Of a stretch of 64,000 nt of DNA, positions 9,996-19,163 are shown in pieces. The number at the start of each line of letters is the position of its first letter. Positions within the stretch are counted from its first letter, which is position 1. The stretch covers positions 2,743,501-2,807,500 of the forward strand of contig CALZFC010000270.1 of assembly GCA_945643635.1 (NCBI GenBank), in the 5' to 3' direction. The DNA is from Allodiplogaster sudhausi (Eukaryota > Nematoda > Chromadorea > Rhabditida > Diplogasteridae). Below the pieces are notes generated by a model, which saw nothing but the letters and a program-made list of their open reading frames with translations, searched no databases and was not told where the DNA came from. A program made the translations under genes and the position numbers.

Positions 9996-10504
9996 AAAAA
10001 AAAAACTTTTTTTAAAGTTTAATTTTATCAGGGCTGCAAGCGCCGCGTCGACTTCGACGTGCCGAAGGAGAACATCAACGGGCCCGTCTACGACATGACT
10101 TTCGTCCCGCTTAATATCCAACATGCCGATGAGAAGATTGAGTGTTAAGAACTTTCCACGATAAATTAAAACTCCATCCTGGCTGTTTTCTTAATCAAAG
10201 CAATTAACTCTTCTTTTTGTAATATATATTTACCTCTCGTTTCATATGTTTATTAGATGTTCATGTTTCACCAAAGAAAAAGCTAAATTGACAATTCGGG
10301 ACATCATTGAATAAACGTCGCTGAAGCGAAGATAGAAAACATTTTCAATATGAGCTGAGAATGGCAAAATCGACGTGAATCATCTGCCCATGGGAACACA
10401 GTCAGCGACACAAGAAAGCCTAAATTTACAGTAAAGAGAGTTAGGGCTTTTTAAAAGAATGAAAATTTTCAGAACGTTCGACTTGGCATAAATGAACATT
10501 GTAC

Positions 10505-10580
10505 ACCCAAGGAGTAGTTTGGTAGATCAGCCGACACATGAGTAGGTGGTCCCGGGTTCGAACCCCGGTGCGAGCATATC
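10505..10580 (+). ncRNA. tRNA-like sequence (pseudo-tRNA or SINE head)
   Basis: GTAGTTTGGTAGATCAGC resembles an A box with D arm. CCCGGGTTCGAACCCCGG forms a perfect T arm with B-box GGTTCGAAC, followed by GTGCGAGCA. No matching 5' acceptor strand or convincing anticodon arm was found, so a working tRNA is unlikely. It looks like a tRNA-derived repeat. Confidence 0.4.
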
Positions 10581-10611
10581 TAGTCTTGCTCCTCCTACCT
10601 TTTAGAGACCA

Positions 10612-11203
10612 GCCGCACGATTATTCTCCCTCGAGGACATGGACAAGTGTCTCGGATATGTCCAGGACATTTTCTGGGATGGCAGACAAATGTCCCAGAC
10701 ACTATGCAAAAGGCCTATGTTAATACACGGGTCTCACATCTGTCTCTCATATGTCTTTGAAATGTCGCTACAATTTGAAGAGAGGCGAAACAAACACGCC
10801 GAATGTCATTTCCTGTCTCCGAGACAAATTACTCCCCTCGCATATCATTCTTAACCGTCGCGTTCTATTTCGCGGTGCGCTCTTGTGCCGAGAGCGCATG
10901 TTAATTCTTGTCCGACATAATTATTATTTGTCTACGTGAGTTTTTTTCCCGACTTCATAAGTAATCTTAACTAGTTTCGCTCATAGTAAGCGGTCCCTCT
11001 TCCCGTTGCTCACCCAATTACGAAATATAATTGGATGACAAGAAAACGTGTTAAAGTCAAATTTGGCCAAATTATTACCGTTTTCTTATGAAATATGTCC
11101 CTGACATGTCTCCCACGTGTCTCTAAAGTGTCTTGGACAATAAAATGTCTTAAACATGTCCAAGACGCTTGTCCATGTCCTCGAGGGAGAATAATCGTGC
11201 GGC
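10612..11203. mobile_element. 592-bp element with ~50-bp terminal inverted repeats
   Basis: The left end begins GCCGCACGATTATTCTCCCT and continues CGAGGACATGGACAAG. The right end (about 11155-11203) is its reverse complement with few mismatches. The interior repeats TGTCC/GGACA motifs and has no credible coding frame. It looks like a non-autonomous DNA transposon (MITE). No clear target duplication was seen, so the superfamily is unassigned. Confidence 0.75.
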
Positions 11204-11464
11204 AGGAGATCGCCGTCCATTCAGATTCAGCGTCTAATCAATCATCTACCTTATGGAATTTCATGCTACAATCGCTCTTCGCTTATGGTCTTCAGTCTCT
11301 TGTTAGGGAGAGTGGCAGTGGGTAATTGGGTAGCCTGTTCAATGTTTGGACAACTATGCTCTATATTTCAGCTTTCATTCTTCTTCCTTGTCAGACTTTG
11401 CGAATTGCTAAAATAATATTACGTTAAGCTGCTTCATTGCGATCAAAACAAGAGTAGAAAGACA

Positions 11465-11625
11465 CACGGCTCTGGTTTTTCAGAATGACCCTTATTAGGT
11501 TGAAATCGAACCTAATCGGAGCGATCTTAGAACCTACTGGTCACTAATTAGGCTCGACGATATTATAATTAGGCTTTGAATCCTCATAATTAGGACTCAC
11601 TTTAAGCCTAATTAGGCACACTTCG
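11465..11625. repeat. AATTAGGCT-rich repeat, copy A
   Basis: It begins CTCTGGTTTTTCAGAATGA and holds several CCTAATTAGG-like palindromes. Its start is the inverted counterpart of the block at 16322-16418, on the other side of the minus-strand gene. Confidence 0.5.
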
Positions 11626-11906
11626 CAAACTTTATCTGTTGCCTTAAAACGTACATTAACAAGCATAAATCGTTAAATTATGCATTACAACGAATAAAGT
11701 ATTGCAAAACTCCTAAGCACCGGTTCATAACAGAGTGAGAAATTTAACAGTATTTGGGAATGAGGAAATAAATTAATTAAAAATTGGAAAGGACATGCTA
11801 GCACCGGTTCATAAGTAGGAATTGCATATGCTAGCACCGGTTTATAACAGATTTTAAGAAAAATAATAAAGTAGGAGTGGGACAAAGAAGGGCACTTTGG
11901 CTGACT

Positions 11907-14900
11907 TTACTGGTCCTCTTCATTGATTTCCCTACCGTTACCGGTGGCTGCAGAGCGGCTCTTCTGGAGATCAGATCTTGCCTTCGTTCTGAATAAAAGA
12001 GAAAGAGAGATAGATGTGTTGAGAAATGAAAATTTTTAACGGCTAACGTTGCATAGGTCCAATAGTGTGACCAGAGAGTGCAGACAGATTCCTCAATATC
12101 CTTCTTGTTCAGATCAGTGCGGCCGGGGAACACGATGACCATGAGGAATGCGTCTGATGTGGAAAATGACTTCTAGACTAACATACACTGTTTTCAACGG
12201 GGGGTCGATCTCCACAGCTTCGTATCTTTCAGCTGCTCGTCGCTTCACTTCCAGACGCAGCTGTTGAAGTATCGCAGTACTGAAATAGTGAAAATAGAAC
12301 AATTTCATGTTAAAATTCAATTATGAACTTTATTAGCTAACTTTTTAAGCATGAATCCTCCCACGTTTCGCGTGACGTGCAAGTTAAGGCATTTCTGCAT
12401 CACAAAATTCAGATGCTCGAACGAGATGGTGGAAAGGGGATACTGGCTGCCCATCGCGTCATGCCAAAGATCTTATGTCGCGCCTAGGTTATCCATTTAC
12501 TAAACTTATTTCAAGATATGTTGCGAAGAGGGAGAGAGAGGATATGGGAGTTTGGGATTTCTTTTGCCTATGTGTAATACGCTGCACTTTTGGTGAGCGA
12601 TGCTTAACTGCATATTTTGGCAGTATTCTGAAAGTCTATGGGAAGCTTGAGAGAGTTGATGGTGAGCAAGGAGAGGTTTTTTTGGATCAAAAGAGGTGTA
12701 TAGTTTTAGGTCATCTGCGAAAAAAGAGCATTTAACGAGAGAGAAGGGCGACAAAATTTGAGGGAGATCAGAAATGAAGAAGACGAAAAGAAGAGGAGAC
12801 AGGACACAGCCTTGCGGCACACCACTCAGGACAGCTTTGGGACTAGACAAAGAATGGTTAACGCGTACTTTGAAAGACCTGTCTGATAGAAAAGACGAAA
12901 ACCAATTCAAAAGATTTCCTCCAATGCCAAGAAATGAGAGCTTGTGAATTAGTTTTTGGTGAGAGACTATATCAAATGCCTTAGCAAAGTCGTAATAGAG
13001 AATGTCCGAAGTCAATCCATTATCTAGTGCTGTTATCCAATCATTAGTCGAAGCAAGCAAATTAGTCTCAACTGAACGGCGAGAACAGAAACCATGCTGT
13101 TGGGACGGAATAATGTTATTAAGATTGGACCACCAAAGTAGCTTAGGGCGCATGCACCGCTCAAACACTTTTATTGGAGCAGGAGACAAACTGATCGGAC
13201 GATAATGAGAAACTTGAGTTGGCATGCTCACTTTGTTAAGCGGAATGACTACTGTTTGCTTCCAGAGAGTGGGAACTTTACCAAGAGACAGAGATAGATT
13301 AAATATGTAACTGAGAGGTTCAGCTAAGACGGCAGCGCATTCGCGATAGACAATTTGAGGAATATTTTCAGCCGTGAGAGAGACAGACCGTTTGAGGCGC
13401 TTAAGATGCATTTTTACTGTTTGCGGCATAATTAGAATATCCGTGAGAGTATGTGAAAGAGAGGGACAATGCGAGAGATCAGGGAGGAAGCCGTCATCAT
13501 TAATAAATACAGAGGAAAAGTAATCAGCGAGAGCATTAACCTTGGCAATATCGCCTGTAAATTGGTTGTTAGATGGGTCAGAGAGCGAAGCGATAGTGGG
13601 AATGCGCTTTAGACGGCAGCCAACATAGGCGAAGAGAGATCTGGTGGAAAGCATAAGACGTGATTCATTGTTACGGTTGTACTTTTCAATTTTACGAGCG
13701 ATCTTCTTACAAACACGATGGTATTCGGTACGCACCGGTTGACAATTTAACTTAAAGTATAGAGCAGATTTATGAGAGATGAGAGCTTTAATGTGGGAGG
13801 GGTAAGATTCGAAAGGGACGCGTTTAGAGCGTAATGAAGTGCATTCATAGAGATAAGAAGAAAGGACAGCTAGAAAGCGCTCATGTAACTCGTCAATAGA
13901 GGCAAAACCGTCAAATGCATATATCCATGACACCGAAGAGAGAGCAGAAGAAAGGCGAGAATAGTCAGTTTTACGAAAGTCATATAATGGTTCGGAAACG
14001 AAGGGAGGAGTATCAAGAGAGAGCTTAAAATTGATAACAGAATGATCAGAGGAGGAGAATGGAGCTGATACAACACAAGAGAAGATGCAGCCTGGAGGTC
14101 CTAAAACAACATCTAACAATTTATCACCACGAGTGGGGGAAGGAACATATTGTATCAAATTTAGATCATTGGAAAGGTCAAGGAGTGTCTTTGGCTGACC
14201 ACTAACAGTTGCCGAAGATATAGAAGACGTTACAGAGGACCAATCGGTATGTAAATTAAGATCTCCTAACAGAATGGCAGCGTGAGGGACTGCAAGAAGA
14301 GAGTCAAGGCAGTTAAAGAGAGCCGAATTCTGGGGAGAGGTGGTCGAGGGAGGGCGATAAACAAGGACAATACGAGTGCGCGAGACAGAGAGAGGAGAAC
14401 TAAGATCTAGTGCAATAACATCACAATTTGACTTCAGCGAAAATTTTACAGGAACTGCATCTAAATAGTGTGAGCAAAGGATCAAAATGCCACCTCCGCG
14501 TTTAGCAAGTCGGTCGGTGCGAAAAATATTGTAAGGCAAATTTGCAACCAATTCAAAATCAAGAATATTTGAATTGAGCCAGGTCTCACATATGGCAACT
14601 ACATCTGGCTTGTACAGAGAGAGAAATGCGTGCAACTCATTAAGCTTTTTTACAAGAGAGCGGGCATTAAACATAGAGACAGAGATTTTTCCGGCGCGTA
14701 GCCAGAGGCGTTTCCCTGGCCCTGAGGAGCGGCAGAGTGGGCAGAGGGTACAGCTGATGGGTTGGAGAGAGAAGCCGGCGGAATCGTCCGGAATCTCACT
14801 CTTCACCCACAGCTCATCCCTGTAGATGCACCACTGGGTCTGCGGCTGCGTGCGACGCAACTCGGCGAGATGCTTGCGCATCTCACCGAACCTCACGCGC

Positions 14901-16162
14901 TCCTCGAGTGTCATGCTCTTCCTGAGATAGACCCCTTTCCACTGCTCGCACTCTCTCAATGTCCTTGCTGCCTTGAGGCAGCGGAGCTGATGCCCCCTTG
15001 TGGGCAGCACACACTTGAGCTAGCGGGGAGTGTTGTCATCGCGTCGCCCCATACGAAAAACGGAGCTGGGGCGGCACTCCACTCCCATTGCATGGCAGCC
15101 AAGGCAACTGATCCCTCCCAAGCGCGGTGACCATCATCCAAGTCTAGCGACATGAGTCCCAGAGGCCAACATTTTTGTCTAAATTTAAATAATTCGCAAC
15201 TAATATACTATGCATGAACACACTATCTAACCTTGAGTGCCCTTTCAGTTTTACGCCATCCCAACTTGAGACAAAACTCAATGGTTGAACAGTACTGCCT
15301 GTACTTTTCACTCTTTGCTGAAAGTATGGCCAAGAGAGCGGAGTACTCAGAATGGAACCCGACGCAATAGCGTCGTGGAGATGGCTAATGTGGGAATAGT
15401 GTGCGCTCAAAAGTCGATTCACTATTTGCGGGATATCCGCCAGCTTAACAGTTGACTTTGCCGGGCCGTCAATGCATGAACATCTGGGGAAAAAATAGCT
15501 ATGCTAATTTAAATGAATTACTATGAACGCAAACCTCGGAATGTCAAGAGCACATCGAGCACAAATAATTAGAGTGTGCGCGAGGTGTGCTCTATTATTA
15601 AGAAACGTTCTCATAAACGCTTCGTGTGGAGTAGAGTGGCAGGAAAAGTACAACTTCAAGCCTGACCATACAACACAAATTACATTACTGTACATCCGAT
15701 GCATTCTCGAATGATTATACACCAAACTGACTGGATTTGCTGAAAGTGCTGTCGATGAGATGTTGCAGTTGCCCTAAGACTTCAGATGGCGTGTCCGCGA
15801 GACGGATAGTGGAAGTAACTGAATGAAAAGCATTGCGTAAAAAAGTAAGCACAATACAATAATAGCCATTTAAAAAAGTATAAAAAAATGGCGAAAATGA
15901 ACGATAAAAATGAAGAAATAAGAAACAAATAAAATAACTTACAAGCATCTTCTGAAGGCCCTTGCTCATCCGCCAAATCCTCGTCGTTGCTCCACTCTTC
16001 ATGTTCCGAGCCTACGACATCCACTTCTTCTTCTTCTTCTAATCCATCCGCTATGTTCCTCTTCGAAGCACGACTGCATTCGCCAAAAACGTCTTCTGCA
16101 CGGCTGATCGCATCTCTCACAAGATTCCGGCGACGATTCTCGCTGTTGTATCGTCGTTCCAT
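11907..16162 (-). CDS. Unrecognised multi-exon gene with a LINE in an intron
   Basis: Exons on the minus strand: 15943-16162 (ATG at 16162), 15728-15818, 15232-15483, 15132-15178, 12342-12471, about 12255-12279 or longer, 12048-12153 and 11907-11988 (stop 11907-11909). Phases chain exactly from exon 1 through exon 5, and from the 12048-12153 exon to the stop. The junction near 12153-12279 is unresolved. The product would be about 310-340 residues. It starts MERRYNSENRRRNLVRDAIS, has an acidic tract (EEEEEVDVVGSEHEEWSNDED), a middle with LADTPSEVLGQLQHLIDSTF and DAMGSQYPLSTISFEHLNF, and ends SRSAATGNGREINEEDQ. No membrane segment or signal peptide was seen. I cannot assign a family; a nuclear or scaffold role would be a guess. 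The 2.7-kb intron 4 is almost entirely LINE sequence. Confidence 0.6.
12535..15125 (-). mobile_element. CR1/Jockey-type LINE, copy 1, truncated at both ends
   Basis: A continuous frame of about 830 codons (15010 down to 12506) holds, in order: the C-terminal part of an ORF1-type protein (RTLRECEQWKGVYLRKSMT); an APE-type endonuclease (SVSMFNARSL, PDVVAICETWLN, LLGDLNLHTDW, SSSDHSVINF); and a reverse transcriptase (YRPISL, FDIVSHQKL, GVPQGCVLSPLLF, catalytic FADD in SFFADDLKLY). The frame breaks off right after RT near 12535 and runs into host intron. The 3' domain and tail are lost, which is unusual because LINEs normally lose their 5' end. It lies in intron 4 of the surrounding minus-strand gene, in the same orientation. 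Confidence 0.85.
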
Positions 16163-16981
16163 CTGACATAATGAAAAATAGTTCTAGTTATAAAAGAACA
16201 TCATGACTTAAACAAGAAACAACAACTGGGCATGGTTGCTGCGCTTTATTTCTCTGAGCACAAAATTCGAATTTCTCGACCTCACCCGCTTCATATGCTT
16301 ACTGTAGTTTCTCACCAAAAATGTTTAGGCTAGAAAGAACCTACACTAGGTAGGAAATCATTCGAATTAGGCTTGAGTTTCAACTCCAGCCTAATAAGGC
16401 TCATTCGGAAAAACCAGAGGGCGAGACACTTTTCGTTGCTTTTCGAACGAAAATTTATCGATGATCAATACTTATCGCTCGCTATACAATTCAAACGAAG
16501 CCAAAGTACAGATGAAAGTATAGAAAATGGCAATAGAAGGCTAGGATATTTCATCGAACACATAGGATATTTTCATTGGAAGAAGCGCACCCAAAGACAC
16601 TTTGGAAGTCGGGAAATGGAGAGGAAGAGGAGAGAAGAGAACCCGACTTATGTCCCGGCATCGGAAGGAAGGCAGGAAAAGCCATCAGTAAATTCAGTCA
16701 TTTAATTAATGATTCTCACGGCCAAACATTTACAGGAAAAACGGAGAAAAACACGAAGGACGGGTATTAGAATGATTAGTTCTAAAGTGAAATCACTAAG
16801 GTCGTCTAATTGTTCAATTCGGCCAAAGTTGATATGAACCTATAAGCTTAACGATAGTTTGAAAACAGGTGAATATGTTTACTTAAAACTAATTTAAATA
16901 TTATTTTAAATAAATTATTAAAATAATGGTTTAAATTTTCAGTTAAAATAAAAATTTAAACAATTCATTTAAATTGTGTCG
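16163..16981. other. Intergenic spacer
   Basis: This lies upstream of the minus-strand gene starting at 16162. It contains the repeat block at 16322-16418 and AT-rich low-complexity sequence at 16880-16975. No supported exon was seen. Confidence 0.5.
16322..16418. repeat. AATTAGGCT-rich repeat, copy B (inverted)
   Basis: It ends CCTAATAAGGCTCATTCGG then AAAAACCAGAGG, the inverted match of the start of the block at 11465. Internal AGGCT/AATTAGGCTT motifs are shared. Confidence 0.5.
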
Positions 16982-17013
16982 AGCAGAGGGTGAGAGCGCG
17001 CTCACCTGAAAGG
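16982..17013 (+). repeat. Left arm of a perfect 32-bp inverted repeat
   Basis: It starts AGCAGAGGGTGAGAGCGCGC and ends TCACCTGAAAGG. Its exact reverse complement is at 18998-19029. It contains a TGAGCGCGCTCA-like palindrome. The pair brackets the GATA gene. Confidence 0.9.
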
Positions 17014-17654
17014 CGGAGGAGTTTTCGTAGATCTGCACAGAATGAAAGAAAGAAAGAGAGGGGGAGAGAGAAAGAGAGAAAAGGAGTTCTCTCTCTCCCT
17101 CTCCCTTTCTCTCTCTCTCTCTCCTTAATCCCTTTTCTCTCTATCAATTTCTCACGTCGTGCCCTCCTCAACTGGGCATTGCTTGCAGTTCGAGATAATT
17201 AGTGTGACGAGCTCGCGGGGTGCGATTGCGCGTCGCGTTCCTTTAAGTTTGGCGGAGTAGTCGAGAGATGGAAAGAAAGAAAGAGAAAGAGAGAAATAGA
17301 GAGAGAGAGAGAGAGAGAGTAGGCAAGCGGGGGAAGAAAGAAGAAGAGGACTGGGGATGTGCATATTCATCCTGGAGAGAGAGTCAGGCATGGCAATTGC
17401 GGATGGCGGTCAGTGATGATAGCTGAGAAAGTTGAACCAGTCATAATTGACTGCCTTTCTCCATCACTTCTGCCGCAGAAGACACTCGCACCTTCCTTTC
17501 ATCATTACCGTCTTCTTCCCCCCTCGAAGACACGCCTTCCTCTCTTAATTTACCGCATTGCCGATCTCATAATCAGATTCATTGCCTTCTTCCGTTGGTG
17601 CGGTAGACTCTCTGAGTTCTATTTGTGTTCTATATATTCTATGTCTATATGTAG
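17014..17654. other. Region upstream of the GATA gene
   Basis: It holds a mixed GA then CT tract (17040-17155) and a second GA tract (17275-17320). Open stretches occur on the plus strand (17359-17600), but none has splice signals that join in phase to the GATA exons. Further 5' exons are possible. Confidence 0.35.
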
Positions 17655-18121
17655 ATGTCCTCTTCAATCGGAAGTAACTCGACCGCTTCCGGAGGCAATT
17701 CTGGGGGCAGCACTGCGCAGGGGATGTCCAGTGCTGATCAAGGTTTCTTTTCCATCTTTCTCTTTCAACATTCTTGGCTTTTCGCACACAAGGGAGATTA
17801 GGAATTGTAATATCTGCACTATTCCTTCCCCGGGGTACATCTCATGGTCACGCAATCTACTTACTTATGTACACATAACTCCACAACACTTTTCCATTGC
17901 TCGCATACGATGTGTGCACGGCCCTTTTTCATCTTCGCTCTCTTTCTCTCTATTACCTCTATAAGATAACTGCTTGAGAAGGTCGTGAGTGTGCGAATTG
18001 TGGCGTCACGAACACTTCGCTCTGGCGCCGGGATGAACAGGAGCAGTGCCTCTGCAATGCCTGCGGCCTCTACCACAAGATGAACGGGCACAGTCGGCCA
18101 CTCGAGAGGCCACGGGTCTGA
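17655..18121 (+). CDS. Very small GATA-type zinc-finger protein
   Basis: Two exons, 17655-17742 and 17982-18121, join in perfect phase (1+2) to give 75 residues. Residues 1-29 are Ser/Gly-rich ([19 protein letters not shown]..). The rest is a single class-IV GATA finger: [13 protein letters not shown], then [10 protein letters not shown], with C-X2-C-X17-C-X2-C spacing. The protein stops 15 residues later (..RPLERPRV), so much of the basic tail that normally follows the finger is short. The ATG is directly preceded by TAG at the end of a pyrimidine stretch, so it could be a trans-splice acceptor and start, or an internal acceptor. Known worm relatives (END/MED/ELT families) are transcription factors binding GATA sites. 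It is bracketed by 32-bp inverted repeats. It may be a young or captured gene, or the 3' part of a longer one. Confidence 0.7.
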
Positions 18122-18162
18122 GGCAATCTACACGGACGGTCAACAACGATACCAATCATACG

Positions 18163-18306
18163 CAAAAATTTGTTTGAAACAATCATTGTTTTGGAGTAAA
18201 ACTGAGACGTTATTGTTTGGCATATCAAACAATTTCTTTCATTGTTTGATATATCAAACAATATTGTTTCAGTTTTACGCCAAAACAAATAATTTTTTTT
18301 GGTGTG
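18163..18306. mobile_element. Palindromic fold-back element, copy A
   Basis: Arms rich in TTGTTTGAAACAA and ATTGTTTGATATATCAAACA make an almost complete hairpin of about 145 bp. A related copy is at 62844-63004. It is a MITE-like element without coding capacity. Confidence 0.8.
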
Positions 18307-18914
18307 ATCGCTAAGATATGTAACAATACAAGATGGCTTGTTTGTTATGGCCAGAGTTGACATCTTGATAGCTCCACGCTCTTTTTTTCTCTTCTCTGTC
18401 CCCTTTTCCCATCGATCCTTTACTCTACAACAGAAGTGCCGTGCTTCTCTTTATTGTGCCATCCTAATTGGCCCTATTTTTCGTGTTTATTAATTTGTGT
18501 CCATTGAATTGATTGTGCCTTCGATCAGTCTGACTAATAAATTTGTCATTGTTGAAATGTGTTCGCGTTCTAATGTAGACATATAAAATATATATAAGAG
18601 AGTAAGAGGCCAAGAGCGCTAATTGTAAGGTGACCCCCCCTTCACAAACAGCAATCTCGCAAGAAAAATCGGCCAGTTTTAATACCGCAGTTGTATTCAT
18701 ATTTTGAATAATTACAAAAGAATATTTCAGCAGGATTTCATTCGGAAGGCCGAATTGGAATGGGAGGAGGGTGGTTGCAGTTGTAGCAGAGTCTTCTTGG
18801 CACTCTGACAAACCCTCCCTCCCTCCTCCTCGATCACTTGGTCTTGAACTTCTCGCTGGCTCCGCCCCCAGTCGACCTGGCCGTCTTCACCGCGTCCACT
18901 GCTTCCGCGCATTG

Positions 18915-19000
18915 CTAGCAAGTGCGATTCTGACTAACTGCGCAGCCATTTTTCATGGCCGTGCTTGATTGGCCGTGTCTCAGAATTAATCTGATTACCT
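18915..19000 (+). repeat. 86-bp direct repeat, copy 1
   Basis: It begins CTAGCAAGTGCGATTCTGAC and ends CTGATTACCT. It is identical over 86 bp to 19812-19897, and its last three bases form the first bases of the 32-bp inverted repeat arm. Confidence 0.95.
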
Positions 19001-19029
19001 TTCAGGTGAGCGCGCTCTCACCCTCTGCT
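18998..19029 (-). repeat. Right arm of the 32-bp inverted repeat
   Basis: Perfect reverse complement of 16982-17013. Confidence 0.9.
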
Positions 19030-19163
19030 AAACTCGTCGCCGTACACCTCAAGGTAGAACTGGCAACAGGAACATTATTTTGCATTTAACAATTACTCTT
19101 CTCGCCCTTTATTGATCATTCTTTTTCCTCTTTGTCCTTTTTTTTAAGTGCTTGCCTTATGTT

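Larger units (their letters stand above)
8845..10148 (+). pseudogene. Transthyretin-like copy 5, broken
   Basis: Exon 1 (8845-8995) is intact. It has a signal peptide MRSLLLSLAALFALSALSSA, then VTVKGTAICHKK and VVQLIEYD. Exon 2 (9149-9214) is 11 bases shorter than in the sister copies around the KGEFE codons, which shifts the frame. Exon 3 is absent. Where it should lie (about 9560-9590) the sequence passes directly from the intron-2 tail into the intron-3 start. Exon 4 (10032-10148) is intact: GCKRRVDFDVP, YDMTFVPL, ending EKIEC and stop. Intron 3 also carries an insertion of about 280 bp (9722-9995). A (CT)n tract at 8816-8841 ends in CATAG just before the ATG, which would suit a cis- or trans-splice acceptor. 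No TATA sits at the usual place. Confidence 0.75.
18307..19163. other. Spacer with direct and inverted repeats
   Basis: It contains the first copy of the 86-bp direct repeat, the right arm of the 32-bp inverted repeat and a GGCTCCGCCCCCAG motif at 18860. No convincing exon was seen. Confidence 0.45.

Noticed and set aside
10505..10580. Functional tRNA gene
   Set aside because: The T arm and B box are excellent, but there is no 5' acceptor strand pairing with TGCGAGC and no credible anticodon arm.
15232..15483. Alternative frame in this exon (ALLAILSAKSEKYRQYCSTI)
   Set aside because: It looks protein-like, but only the other frame chains in phase with the exons at 15728-15818, 15132-15178 and 12342-12471.
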